The position numbers and the translations under genes were made by a program. The notes beneath the pieces were generated by a model. That model was not told where the DNA came from, made no database searches, and saw only the letters and a program-made list of their open reading frames with translations. Below are positions 26,132 to 34,243 of a stretch of DNA of 56,341 nt, piece by piece. The first letter of the stretch is position 1. Each line of letters starts with the position of its first letter. Location of the stretch: assembly GCA_902610585.1 (NCBI GenBank), contig CACLWE010000009.1, positions 1-56,341 on the forward strand, in the 5' to 3' direction. Source of the DNA: an uncultured Pelagibacteraceae bacterium. Lineage in GTDB: Bacteria; Pseudomonadota; Alphaproteobacteria; Pelagibacterales; AG-422-B15.

Positions 26132-26955
26132 CAGATCAAAATTTAGAATTACAACAAGCTTATGATTTTTGTGATGAAAGCAATGCAGTTTACAAATTAT
26201 TATCATCTTTAAGTGATAGTGATTATGAGGAAAAAACTCAGTTTAAAGGTTGGAACTTTAACAACGTTATCGGCCACCTTCATGTATGGAATTATGCTGC
26301 AGATTTATCTCTTCAAGATGGAGATGATTGGAAAAACTTTGCCAACAGCGCTCTTGAAATGCTTGGGAAAGGTTCAACGATGAATCAATTTGAGGAAACT
26401 ATAACTAAGGGAGTCAAAGGAAGAGAATTATTAGATACTTGGAAATCATATTATGAGAAAATGACTGAACGATTTGCAGCTGCTGATCCAAAAAAGAGAG
26501 TTAAATGGATGGGGCCGGACATGAGTGCAAGATCTTCGATAAGCGCAAGACACATGGAGACATGGGCGCATGCTCAAGAGTTATATGATACACTTGGTGT
26601 TGATAGAATTAATGAAGATCGTATTAAAAACATAGTTATTATTGGAAATAACACCTTTAAATATTGTTTTACAATAAATAAGAGAGAACTTCCTGAAGAA
26701 ACTCCAAGATTAGAATTAACAGCACCGTCTGGCGAGGTTTGGGAGTTTAATAATCCGACAAATGAAAACAAAATAACAGGAAAGGCAGAAGATTTCTGTC
26801 AAGTTGTTACGCAGGTAAGAAATATTGAAGACGTTAATCTTAATGTATCTGGCGATATAGCAATTGATTGGATGTCAATTGCTCAATGTTTTGCAGGTGG
26901 TGCAGAAACTCCACCCAGACCCGGTACAAGAAAAAAAGTTAATCGAAAATATTAA
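26128..26955 (+). CDS. TIGR03084/DinB-like metal-binding protein
   Basis: 275 aa. The N-terminal four-helix bundle is of the DinB/maleylpyruvate-isomerase type: QFKGWNFNNVIGHLHVWNYAADLSL with a conserved His, then MSARSSISARHMETWAHAQELYDTLG with two more possible metal-binding His. The C-terminal part (AITAPSGEVWEF, DFCQVVTQVRNIEDVNL) matches the TIGR03084 type. I use ATG 26128 (ATGA overlap with the hydratase gene) over an ATG 9 bases earlier. Possibly a thiol-dependent enzyme in the catabolic operon. Confidence 0.82.
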   Translation: MTDQNLELQQAYDFCDESNAVYKLLSSLSDSDYEEKTQFKGWNFNNVIGHLHVWNYAADLSLQDGDDWKNFANSALEMLGKGSTMNQFEETITKGVKGRELLDTWKSYYEKMTERFAAADPKKRVKWMGPDMSARSSISARHMETWAHAQELYDTLGVDRINEDRIKNIVIIGNNTFKYCFTINKRELPEETPRLELTAPSGEVWEFNNPTNENKITGKAEDFCQVVTQVRNIEDVNLNVSGDIAIDWMSIAQCFAGGAETPPRPGTRKKVNRKY

Positions 26956-27268
26956 TTAATCTAAGCATAAAAATAACTGACCCTAAAAGCATTTCAATAT
27001 TTATTCCATTAATTAAAGAAGTTGCTCCGTAGGCAACATTTGCATAAATTATAATTCCAATAATAATTAAGCAAAAAATTATTCCTAAAGTTTTCTGATA
27101 AATATTTGGATTAAATACCGACTCTCTTAATCCGTATCCAGAAAAATATGCAAGTATGCAAGATGCGGCAAATACTAGCGCATTAAGAAAATTGCTTAAA
27201 TGAGAAATGTAAATTGATAAAAATATGATTAAGACGAATAAAAAAATTTTACTATAGTTAATAACCAT
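26939..27268 (-). CDS. Small membrane protein (109 aa)
   Basis: Three to four hydrophobic helices (IFLFVLIIFLSIYI, FLNALVFAASCILAYFSGYGL, TLGIIFCLIIIGIIIYANVAYG, IEMLLGSVIFMLRLI). No family recognised. It starts directly at the stop of the MarR-like gene, so both share a transcript. Its 3' end overlaps the TIGR03084 gene by 17 bp, tail to tail. Confidence 0.65.
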   Translation of the reverse strand: MVINYSKIFLFVLIIFLSIYISHLSNFLNALVFAASCILAYFSGYGLRESVFNPNIYQKTLGIIFCLIIIGIIIYANVAYGATSLINGINIEMLLGSVIFMLRLINIFD

Positions 27269-27676
27269 TTATTTTGGTGTTTTCATAGCAACTCCATTTA
27301 AAGGTCCAAACGTCGTTGCATCTGCTCTCACCCAGTTTTCATAATCTTTGGTAGCGGTATTTGTTAATTTCAAACTTTTAATGCGCTTATCATTAACGAG
27401 GGGAGATTTTTCGATAAATCCTTTCTGTATTCCGGACTCAATAATAGATTGTATTGAAGATTTAGAGCCTGTTTTAGGTGAAATAGACTCACATAAATGC
27501 TGAAAAGATGTTGTTTGTTCAGGATCAAATGTTGCTAATGCAATTATTGTCATCACATTCCAATGAAGAGGAGATTGAAAAATAAAGTTTGTAAGTGGTA
27601 AGTCAAGTTCGTATTTGTAGAACTCTAGTGCAGATTTAATTGTTTCTGCGATTTCATTATTGTTATTCTCTGGCAT
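27269..27676 (-). CDS. MarR-like winged-helix regulator
   Basis: 135 aa. Helix-turn-helix region (TSFQHLCESISPKTGSKSSIQSIIESGIQKGFIEKSP) followed by the wing VNDKRIKSLKLTNTATKDYENWV, the usual MarR pattern of DxRxxxLxLT. The N-terminal helix region (TIKSALEFYKYELDLPLTNFIFQ) would be the dimer interface. It may control the neighbouring catabolic genes; no operator is evident. Confidence 0.72.
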   Translation of the reverse strand: MPENNNNEIAETIKSALEFYKYELDLPLTNFIFQSPLHWNVMTIIALATFDPEQTTSFQHLCESISPKTGSKSSIQSIIESGIQKGFIEKSPLVNDKRIKSLKLTNTATKDYENWVRADATTFGPLNGVAMKTPK

Positions 27677-27752
27677 TGAAACTGAATACTATTAGAATCC
27701 CATAATAAAAAATTACCTATGTTTGGTAATAGTTTTTAATTATTATTTTTAT

Positions 27753-28730
27753 TTAGACAGCAATTTTTGATAGTCTAGAGGCAATTATTTCTTCAGCTTC
27801 AGAAACAACTCTTTCAATCAGTTCCTTACAAGTTGGTATATCATGAATTAATCCAGCCACCATTCCACAACTCCAAGCACCCGCATCCATTGCTCCTTCT
27901 TGCATAATTTTTGGATAAACGCCTGCTACCTCTCCAAAAATGTCTTGTATTTGAATGTCATCTCCTAAGGACTTTTCTTTTTCGAGTATTTTTGTAACAG
28001 CATCATTTTTTAATACTCTTTCAGTATTTCTTAATGGACGCATAATTAGTTCAGTATCAAGTTCACTTGCATTAACCAATGCTTCTTTCACATTTTGGTG
28101 TACAGGAGCTTCTTTTGTTGCAATAAAGCGTGTTCCCATGTTTACACCCTCAGCACCCATAGCTATGGCAGCTACGAGTTGTTGGCCATTACCCATACCA
28201 CCAGAAGCAATAAATGGAATTTTTAATTCTTCAAAAGCACGAGGTAAAAGTATCATATTAGGAATATCATCTTCACCTGGGTGGCCGCCACATTCAAAAC
28301 CGTCAACACTTGCAGCATCACACCCAATTTTTTCTGCCTTCAGAGCATGTCTGACAGATGTGCATTTATGTATTACTTTTATTCCAGCATCTTTAAGAAG
28401 AGGCATAAATTTTTCAGGACTTCTTCCAGCCGTTTCAACAATTTTTACACCACCTTTTACAATTGACTCTATATAGCCAGGATAATCTGGGTTTGCAAAA
28501 CCTGGAAGGAAAGTCAAATTAACACCAATTGGCTTGTCAGTCATATCTTTGCAACGAGCTATTTCGTTTGCAAGATCTTTTGGGCTAGCTTGAGTAAGAC
28601 CGGTGATTATTCCTAAGCCTCCTGCATTAGAAACAGCAGCAGCCATTTCTGCGAAGCCAACATAATGCATACCACCCTGTACAATTGGATGATCTATTTC
28701 GAACATTTCTGTAATTTTTGTTTTAATCAT
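27753..28730 (-). CDS. Nitronate monooxygenase (2-nitropropane dioxygenase-like)
   Basis: 325-aa FMN TIM-barrel. Starts IKTKITEMFEIDHPIVQGGMHYVGFAEMAAAVSNAGGLGIITG; SGGMGNGQQLVAAIAMGAEGVNMGTRFIATKEAPVH is the FMN-phosphate loop. GFECGGHPGE is the family's GFEAGGH-like segment; the usual His is present. The family oxidises alkyl nitronates such as propionate-3-nitronate, but several members are enoyl reductases. It is monocistronic and lies downstream of the MarR-like gene's promoter side. Confidence 0.88.
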   Translation of the reverse strand: MIKTKITEMFEIDHPIVQGGMHYVGFAEMAAAVSNAGGLGIITGLTQASPKDLANEIARCKDMTDKPIGVNLTFLPGFANPDYPGYIESIVKGGVKIVETAGRSPEKFMPLLKDAGIKVIHKCTSVRHALKAEKIGCDAASVDGFECGGHPGEDDIPNMILLPRAFEELKIPFIASGGMGNGQQLVAAIAMGAEGVNMGTRFIATKEAPVHQNVKEALVNASELDTELIMRPLRNTERVLKNDAVTKILEKEKSLGDDIQIQDIFGEVAGVYPKIMQEGAMDAGAWSCGMVAGLIHDIPTCKELIERVVSEAEEIIASRLSKIAV

Positions 28731-28825
28731 TGTTTTTCCCAGATTTATAAATAATTTGAGTATTAGACTTTATCGAGCTTTTTAAATCAAGCAGATTTTT
28801 CAGCTATTTATTTGAAAGGAATATT

Positions 28826-29041
28826 ATGATTAATCGACTTAAGTGGGCTAGTACTTTCTTTATCTTGGTTGGTATTTTACTGACTAATTTAAATATTTAT
28901 CCCTTAAATATATTTGTTCATGGAACAGGTGCGATTGGATGGACAATGGTAGGATATATGATGGCAGATCGGGCAATATTAACAAATTTTGGACTTCAAA
29001 TTCCCTTGTTTATAATTGGTAATATATATCTTTTGGTATAA
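28826..29041 (+). CDS. Small membrane protein, DUF6552-like (71 aa)
   Basis: Three hydrophobic stretches (WASTFFILVGILLTNLNIY, FVHGTGAIGWTMVGYMM, FGLQIPLFIIGNIYLLV). The spacing and MADRAI segment resemble the DUF6552 family, named from memory. A good ribosome site (GAAAGGAATATT) precedes the ATG. It is 9 bp upstream of the DUF2237 gene and probably co-transcribed. Confidence 0.65.
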   Translation: MINRLKWASTFFILVGILLTNLNIYPLNIFVHGTGAIGWTMVGYMMADRAILTNFGLQIPLFIIGNIYLLV

Positions 29042-29050
29042 TTAATTTGT

Positions 29051-29434
29051 ATGTCTGAAAAAGAGATGGTGATTAACATATTCGGTGATGAGATTGAAGC
29101 TTGTTGCTATGACCCAATGACAGGATATTTTAGAGATGGTTTTTGCAACACTGACGAACACGATTATGGAAGCCATGTAGTTTGTGCAGTAATGACTGAT
29201 GATTTTTTGGAATTCAGTAAATCTAAGGGAAATGATCTATCAACACCAAGACCTGAATTTAATTTTCCTGGATTAAAAGAAGGTGATCGCTGGTGCCTTT
29301 GCGCTTTGAGATGGAAAGAGGCATATGATGCAGGCGTAGCGCCAAAAGTACACCTTGAAAGTTGTCATTTAAATTCATTAAACTTTGTTACAAAAGAGCA
29401 ATTAGAAGAGCACGCGGTAAATAGATTAAATTAA
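29051..29434 (+). CDS. DUF2237-family protein
   Basis: 127 aa. Near-complete family pattern: CCYDPMTGYFRDGFCNTDEHDYGSHVVCAVMTDDFLEFSKSKGNDLSTPRPEFNFPGLKEGDRWCLCALRWKEAYDAGVAPKVHLESCH. Cysteines at C18-C19, C32 and the WCLC pair are conserved and could bind metal. Function unknown although widely conserved. It starts 9 bp after the small membrane protein. Confidence 0.93.
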   Translation: MSEKEMVINIFGDEIEACCYDPMTGYFRDGFCNTDEHDYGSHVVCAVMTDDFLEFSKSKGNDLSTPRPEFNFPGLKEGDRWCLCALRWKEAYDAGVAPKVHLESCHLNSLNFVTKEQLEEHAVNRLN

Positions 29435-29439
29435 TAATA

Positions 29440-30510
29440 ATGAAATTTTTTATCTCAATAATCTTTTTTTTACTCACCTTAAATTTAAATGCATCAGAAT
29501 ACAAATTAGAAAAAGTTATTTCTGGTTTAAACAAGCCATGGGGTATGAGTTTTATTAATGATAATGAATTATTTCTTACTCAAAAATCAGGTGAAATTTT
29601 AAAAATTAATTTAACAACAAAAGAAGTAAAAAATTATCCTCATAATTTAAAAGTTGTTCAACCACATTGGCAAGCTGGAATGCTCGATATTATTTATGAA
29701 GATGGTGAGATCTTTGTAAGTTATACAGAAGACAGGGGAGATGATAAAACCAGCACGTCAATAGCTCGAGGTATTATTAAAGATGAGAGTTTTAGTGAAA
29801 TAGAAAATATTTTTCAATCAGACTCTTCATGGAATAATATTCATTGGGGATCAAGACTAATGTTTAAAGATGACCTGCTCTACGCAAGCATTGGTGAACG
29901 TGGGCATGGAAGTGTTGCACAAGATCCCACAAGTTATTTTGGCAAGATGATCAGAATAAATAAAGATGGGTCAGCACCAACAGATAATCCCTATGTAGAA
30001 AATGAAGGCTGGCTGCCTGAGATATATCAAATAGGCCTAAGAAACCCTCAGGGAATAATTTTAAACCCTCAAGATGATGAGATATATATAACTAATCACG
30101 GTCCAAGAGGTGGAGATTTTTTTGGAAAAGTAGAGGCAGGAACTAACTACGGTTGGGCGGATGTTGCTTGGGGAGGAATTGATTATGATGGCTCAATTAT
30201 TGGTGACGGAAGTGCATGGAAAGAAGGTCTTTTAAAACCAATTTACACATGGGTCCCATCAATTGCGGTCAGCGATATGACATTTTATGGGGGAGACCTA
30301 TTTCCCGAATTAAAAAACAAAATTTTAGTGACCAGCTTAAAGGCACAAAGATTAATTTCACTCGAATTTGACGGTAAAAAAGCAAGAAATGAAACTACGT
30401 TATTTGAAAAAGTTGGTCGAGTTCGCGATGTAGAAACAAATAGTGCTGGTGAGATTTATGTTATTATTGATAACGAAGATAGCGGTATTTGGAAGCTAGT
30501 AAATAAGTAA
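29440..30510 (+). CDS. PQQ-dependent sugar dehydrogenase-like periplasmic protein
   Basis: 356-aa six-bladed propeller of the Ylii/soluble aldose dehydrogenase family. Signal peptide residues 1-19. Motifs: GLNKPWGMSF, HWGSRLMFKDDLLYASIGERG, IGLRNPQGIILNP and TNHGPRGGDFFGKVEAGTNYGW. Such proteins oxidise sugars with PQQ; no PQQ biosynthesis gene is in the window, so cofactor supply is uncertain. Ends overlapping the next ATG by one base. Confidence 0.9.
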   Translation: MKFFISIIFFLLTLNLNASEYKLEKVISGLNKPWGMSFINDNELFLTQKSGEILKINLTTKEVKNYPHNLKVVQPHWQAGMLDIIYEDGEIFVSYTEDRGDDKTSTSIARGIIKDESFSEIENIFQSDSSWNNIHWGSRLMFKDDLLYASIGERGHGSVAQDPTSYFGKMIRINKDGSAPTDNPYVENEGWLPEIYQIGLRNPQGIILNPQDDEIYITNHGPRGGDFFGKVEAGTNYGWADVAWGGIDYDGSIIGDGSAWKEGLLKPIYTWVPSIAVSDMTFYGGDLFPELKNKILVTSLKAQRLISLEFDGKKARNETTLFEKVGRVRDVETNSAGEIYVIIDNEDSGIWKLVNK

Positions 30511-31046
30511 TGTTTTATTTTTACTTAACGATAAAAATAATAGCCTATTACTCACTTCCATATTATTTATTTCGTCAGAGAATATCTCATAATAAACTAT
30601 TAAGCCTCCAATCATTTTTTCTTTTATTATGGCTTCTTTATCTAGCATATTTGTCTTATTTGCCTTTCATAGACTACTACTACACAAACGAACTTAATGT
30701 TCAGTTTATTGTACCAAGTTATGTGGTTTACATTTTAATGGCCATGTTTGCTCCAGTGCCTGCGTTATTTTATTTTTATTTTATACCATTAGTCTCAAAA
30801 TTTAGAATTTTAAGCATCGGTACTAGTTTTTTATATTTATTAATTAGCTCGATTATAATTTTTGGAATTGAAGCATTTAACTATCAAAAAAGGGTCCCAT
30901 TAGAGAAGATATGCTATGATTTTCACAGCGACTCAGAAGAAAAACTTTCGTGCTGTCTTAAGGCAGGCTATATTTGGCAGGAGGGGTTTAGTTATTTTGA
31001 AGATGTACCTCAGGGCTGTAAAAAATATATGAATTGGAATGAATAA
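30510..31046 (+). CDS. Membrane protein with C-terminal cysteine cluster (178 aa)
   Basis: About four helices (YLTIKIIAYYSLPYYLF, LQSFFLLLWLLYLAYLSYL, VPSYVVYILMAMFAPVPALFYFYFI, LSIGTSFLYLLISSIIIFGI). The last 50 residues are soluble and Cys-rich: EKICYDFHSDSEEKLSCCLKAGYIWQEGF...VPQGCKKYM. Four cysteines in that tail could form disulfides if it is periplasmic. No family recognised. It overlaps the neighbours by 1 and 8 bp. Confidence 0.68.
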   Translation: MFYFYLTIKIIAYYSLPYYLFRQRISHNKLLSLQSFFLLLWLLYLAYLSYLPFIDYYYTNELNVQFIVPSYVVYILMAMFAPVPALFYFYFIPLVSKFRILSIGTSFLYLLISSIIIFGIEAFNYQKRVPLEKICYDFHSDSEEKLSCCLKAGYIWQEGFSYFEDVPQGCKKYMNWNE

Positions 31047-31440
31047 TATGAGTAATGTTAATTTACTTTTAGGAAGAATTATAATTGGAATTTATTTTTT
31101 AGTTTTTGGAGCAATATTTAAATTATTTAATTATGAATTTACTCTAAATTATATGTTTGATCATCAAGTGCCGTATACAGAAATATCATTAATAATCACA
31201 ATTGTATTACAAAGCATATGTTCAGTTTCAATCTTAGCTGGCTATTATTCAAAATTATCTGCCTTTGTATTAGCGCTACTGACAATACTAATAAATTATT
31301 ATATGCATGATTTTTGGAATATGAGTGAAGGTTTGGAGCAAAGGCATGAACTTCAAAATTTTGTTAAAAATACAGGAATAATTGCGGGCTTATTAATTTT
31401 ATCAGCTGTTCATCCAGGAAAATACAAATTAGGACATTAG
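31039..31440 (+). CDS. DoxX-family membrane protein
   Basis: 133 aa, four helices. LLLGRIIIGIYFLVFGAIFKLFNYE is the DoxX opening (LxxGRxxxGxxFxxxGxxK), and SILAGYYSKLSAFVLALLTI plus the loop HDFWNM and closing LILSAVHPGKYKLG fit the family. Either ATG 31039 or 31048 could start it. DoxX proteins support redox or detoxification complexes in the inner membrane; the partner here is unclear. Confidence 0.85.
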   Translation: MNNMSNVNLLLGRIIIGIYFLVFGAIFKLFNYEFTLNYMFDHQVPYTEISLIITIVLQSICSVSILAGYYSKLSAFVLALLTILINYYMHDFWNMSEGLEQRHELQNFVKNTGIIAGLLILSAVHPGKYKLGH

Positions 31441-32217
31441 ATGTACAAATATTTCCTGCAAGGACTTAGAATAGGTGTCATTTCTAATTTATTTCTACTT
31501 TGGGCCTCTTTAACTATAGCAAACATTAGCAACGACCTATTCCTTGTTGTTCCTGCTATAATTTTAATTTCAGTTTCTGCATTTAGATGTTTGTTTCCTG
31601 TAAATTATGCTTCTAAATCAGTAATCATTGACTCAGTTCTTTCTTCAGTATTTGTGACACGATTTTTAGTAACCATCGTTGAGGTGACATATATCTATAT
31701 GTTTAGTTATGTGCTCAGGATTATAAATGCTGATCAATATATATTTATTGATTTAATTTCCTGGTTAATGGTTATCCAGGTAATTGTTTCACAGTTTTTT
31801 TGTTGGGGCGCAATACTTTTAAAATATGAACATTTTTACTTTTATGAAGAGTTTGGATGGTTTGTAATATTTTTCATTAATACGATTTTAAGCATAGTCA
31901 TGCTTAGCTTAGATCTATCAAATGCTCATCATTCACTTATTATAATTAACATAGTTTTTGGAACTTTATATCTACCCTGGCAAGTACTGCATTTAAAATC
32001 TATTACAAAAAGAATAAATACCAATCCTGAAATCAAAGCTCAAGAATTCAAAGTTGATTTATCTAAAATTAAGTTGGAATTTAAAAGCTCAATCAATGAT
32101 AGAAAAGTATCTTTTGATAGTAACGATTGGGGCGGAGTAGTTGGGATGATGTGGATGTATGGGTATTGGATATTATTTATTCCAGTATGGATGTTCTATA
32201 TTATTTTAATTATTTAA
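31441..32217 (+). CDS. Polytopic membrane protein, unknown (258 aa)
   Basis: Seven or so hydrophobic segments, from LRIGVISNLFLLWASLTIANI to WILFIPVWMFYIILII. A short soluble stretch (about residues 190-225, rich in Lys/Asp) precedes the last helix. It starts directly at the DoxX stop codon, so it belongs to the same unit. Its own stop directly abuts the minus-strand livG-like remnant. No family recognised. Confidence 0.68.
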   Translation: MYKYFLQGLRIGVISNLFLLWASLTIANISNDLFLVVPAIILISVSAFRCLFPVNYASKSVIIDSVLSSVFVTRFLVTIVEVTYIYMFSYVLRIINADQYIFIDLISWLMVIQVIVSQFFCWGAILLKYEHFYFYEEFGWFVIFFINTILSIVMLSLDLSNAHHSLIIINIVFGTLYLPWQVLHLKSITKRINTNPEIKAQEFKVDLSKIKLEFKSSINDRKVSFDSNDWGGVVGMMWMYGYWILFIPVWMFYIILII

Positions 32218-32364
32218 TTATTCTCCCATATACGCCTGAGTCATACGTTGCTGTACAACGTTGAACAGAGGTGTAGCAACAAAATTAACTATACTTGCAT
32301 ACATACACGTACTGCCTTGTACAGGGTCGTGCAGTAGAGTACGTACACGAACTAGGCCCGAATA
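32218..32364 (-). pseudogene. Decayed livG 3'-end remnant
   Basis: On the minus strand a frame without start codon ends ...VATPLFNVVQQRMTQAYMGE and stop at 32218. The intact LivG 2 kb away ends NNADVKQAYMGE. The ATP tripeptide 15-17 residues before the end also fits the G/A-TP of LivG tails, and LLHDP further up fits the EHDM switch with about six residues missing. The frame is closed upstream by TAA at 32365. The shared QAYMGE residues use different codons, so this is an old copy rather than a recent duplication. Moderate certainty. Confidence 0.45.
32346..32363. repeat. 18-bp direct repeat, left copy
   Basis: CACGAACTAGGCCCGAAT. Matches the copy at 34134-34151 at 16 of 18 positions in the same orientation, with the last 11 bases (TAGGCCCGAAT) identical. 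It lies just outside the 3' end of the leftmost gene of the island. Confidence 0.6.
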
Positions 32365-32550
32365 TTATTTTTCAACAATAGTTATTTCGTAACAATTTTC
32401 TGTCATCAGCTCTTGCTCAGTTACAACATTAGCTTCAGCCATGAGGTTTTCCATAATCATTAACTCCAATTGTGTTGCCGTAACAATTTCTCCAGTCTCC
32501 ATTGAAATCAGTGGTAGACAAACAGTTGCCATCATAAATTTAATTAACAT
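32365..32550 (-). CDS. Possible small exported protein (61 aa)
   Basis: MLIKFMMATVCLPLISMETGEIVTATQLEL... has a short hydrophobic start that could be a signal peptide, then an acidic part ending NCYEITIVEK. The pair of Cys (C11, C53) is not diagnostic. Ribosome site is weak (AAAAAAGGGT directly before ATG). A hairpin ACCCT/AGGGT overlaps it at 32551-32568. Could be noise; kept because it fills an otherwise empty, tightly packed island. Confidence 0.35.
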   Translation of the reverse strand: MLIKFMMATVCLPLISMETGEIVTATQLELMIMENLMAEANVVTEQELMTENCYEITIVEK

Positions 32551-32613
32551 ACCCTTTTTTAATAGGGTGAGGTGTCTAACTTTTGTTTGAAATATGATTT
32601 AATTAAGGCTTAA

Positions 32614-32925
32614 TTAGCCCTGATTTGCGTTTAACCAATAAATATACATGCCAGCCCCAATCACAAGCGTTATCCAAAAGAGCCTCTTCAGTGTTCTTTT
32701 GCTTCTTTCTTTTTCTTTAAGTGCAATTTCATTTTTTAATTTTTCTTCTTCTATTTCCTTTAACTCCTCTGTTTTAGTTTTAATTTTTGGATAACTTTGA
32801 ACAAATGAGGTCAGTACTCCCACAATTATCAGAATCCATGCTCCAGCGTATGGGTCTGGAAATATAAGTAGCAAAATTCCAAAGCAAATACTTCCTATAG
32901 CAAGTGGATTAAATTTAAATTTCAT
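32614..32925 (-). CDS. Membrane protein with charged coiled-coil loop (103 aa)
   Basis: Two adjacent helices (PLAIGSICFGILLLIF; AGAWILIIVGVLTSFV), a highly charged helix (TKTEELKEIEEEKLKNEIALKEKERSKRTLKR) and a final helix (LFWITLVIGAGMYIYWL). The charged helix would be cytosolic. No family recognised. Third of the minus-strand island genes, 6 bp after the next one. Confidence 0.65.
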   Translation of the reverse strand: MKFKFNPLAIGSICFGILLLIFPDPYAGAWILIIVGVLTSFVQSYPKIKTKTEELKEIEEEKLKNEIALKEKERSKRTLKRLFWITLVIGAGMYIYWLNANQG

Positions 32926-32931
32926 TATTAT

Positions 32932-33711
32932 TTATATATTATAAAAATTTGGAGGGCTTATGTCGCCAGATGAAATCGATTCTGCCCAATGTTCTTTAAA
33001 TGCTAAGTCAGGATATTTTGCACCTGAGATTACACTATTCATGAAGGTTGAATACATTACTGCACCTAAGTCGCTCACCAATAAACTCTCCATCCCAATT
33101 AATTTTCTGTACTCTTCTTCATGCCAAACACACTGTGAATGAACAAGAGCTAAAAACCAATCTTTATCAGGTATAGGATTGCAATCACCAAGATGTATTC
33201 TGGCCTTATTTAACGATTGCATAATTAAATTTGATCTAAGATATTTAAAAGTTACAAAATTAAGTGCATTATCTTTTTCTTCCTTAGCATTTTCTGGATT
33301 AGGTAATCCATGCATAATTTCAACAAATTGAGGATCTTTTTTTATAATTTCAGCAACATTTGCTTTCAATTCGCCACTAATACCCTCTGTTTCCAATAAC
33401 TTTGCAGGATCTGTTTTTTGATCATTTTTATCAAAAATAAGCACCTGATATTTTGTAAATTCAATCACACTTTCTACAAGGTGATTTCGCATTACTTTTA
33501 TAGGATCGTTAGATGAATCAATTTCAGATATAATCATTACAATTTCATTTGCAATTATCTCTTTATTTTTTTGTTCAACTTGCAACATTACCCCTTCATT
33601 GAAAGCTTTGCTTGTATACTTAAGAATTTCAACATATAGGGGTTTTTTTGATATGCTTCTAAGAGCAAATTGTTTAGTTACGTAGTCATAAATAGAACTG
33701 AAAATACCCAT
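32932..33711 (-). CDS. Unknown soluble protein (259 aa)
   Basis: No family recognised and no signal peptide. Mostly helical by eye. Segments that may be conserved: ALVHSQCVWHEEEYRKLIGMESLLVSDLGAVMYSTFMNSVISGA, and KPLYVEILKYTSKAFNEGVMLQVEQKN. It starts 1 bp after the stop of the anchored protein gene, so the three island genes form one operon. Base composition matches the window, so no recent transfer signal. Confidence 0.65.
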   Translation of the reverse strand: MGIFSSIYDYVTKQFALRSISKKPLYVEILKYTSKAFNEGVMLQVEQKNKEIIANEIVMIISEIDSSNDPIKVMRNHLVESVIEFTKYQVLIFDKNDQKTDPAKLLETEGISGELKANVAEIIKKDPQFVEIMHGLPNPENAKEEKDNALNFVTFKYLRSNLIMQSLNKARIHLGDCNPIPDKDWFLALVHSQCVWHEEEYRKLIGMESLLVSDLGAVMYSTFMNSVISGAKYPDLAFKEHWAESISSGDISPPNFYNI

Positions 33712-33712
33712 C

Positions 33713-34084
33713 TTATTTATTTGTGAGTCTTCTTTTATTATAATTTGCTACACACTTACTATAATCTTCTTTTTGATTACGTAAAAAAAGTTCTTCAAGA
33801 CCATTTATCCTTGCTTCTAGTAATGAAATAAATTCATCTGTAACTTCAGATTCTGGATTTTCTTTTTTATCGATTTTTGATTTCTTCAATTCAGATTTTG
33901 CATTATTGATATTATTCATATCTGTTTCTTGTCGATCACTATAAGGCGCAACCTGAAAGATCACTTTGCAAAGATTTTCGATTGCCCTGATATCACTTGT
34001 ACCTGTCCAGTAATACGAAAACGAAGTAATTATTAATCCAATTAGAATGAGAAAAGCTGAAAAATTTTTTTTTATTAGATCCAT
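33713..34084 (-). CDS. Anchored protein with coiled coil (123 aa)
   Basis: One N-terminal membrane helix (FSAFLILIGLIITSFSYYW), then a polar domain with a Lys/Glu-rich stretch (KSELKKSKIDKKENPESEVTDEF) and helix ISLLEARINGLEELFLRNQKEDYSKCVANY. Two cysteines flank this (NLCKVIF and SKCVAN). First gene of the island operon; the anchored form and charged partner downstream suggest a small envelope complex, which is inference. Confidence 0.62.
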   Translation of the reverse strand: MDLIKKNFSAFLILIGLIITSFSYYWTGTSDIRAIENLCKVIFQVAPYSDRQETDMNNINNAKSELKKSKIDKKENPESEVTDEFISLLEARINGLEELFLRNQKEDYSKCVANYNKRRLTNK

Positions 34085-34133
34085 TTTAAAATCTTACAGT
34101 ACATAAGTTAAAAGGCAATTTTGACGTATAGGA

Positions 34134-34151
34134 CCCGAAGTAGGCCCGAAT
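34134..34151. repeat. 18-bp direct repeat, right copy
   Basis: CCCGAAGTAGGCCCGAAT, same orientation as the copy at 32346-32363 (16 of 18 identical). A degenerate extra half (TAGGACCCGAAG) lies immediately left, at 34129-34140. It sits 50 bp upstream of the island operon start and 92 bp from the livG stop. Confidence 0.6.
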
Positions 34152-34184
34152 TAAATCATAAGTAATTGATTTTATTTATAAAAT

Positions 34185-34223
34185 TAAAAAAGACTCAAAA
34201 AAGGGGGGTTAAAAGTTGAGTCT
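34185..34223 (-). terminator. Rho-independent terminator of the livHMG operon
   Basis: On the minus strand AGACTCAA (34223-34216) pairs with TTGAGTCT (34198-34191) around a 17-base loop and is followed by TTTTTAATTTT. It lies 21 bases after the livG stop. The loop contains a run of C, so extra pairing is possible. Confidence 0.7.
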
Positions 34224-34243
34224 AATCAATGGGTTAGAGGATT

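Noticed and set aside
27955-28476. 173-codon plus-strand frame
   Set aside because: Antisense to the nitronate monooxygenase, whose motifs account for the sequence; the antisense product is Ser/Pro-rich with no domain.
32218-34243. Recent duplication or att-site integration using the livG 3' end
   Set aside because: The shared QAYMGE end differs at several synonymous positions, so it is not an identical att core; an old remnant fits better. The 18-bp repeat is the better boundary candidate.
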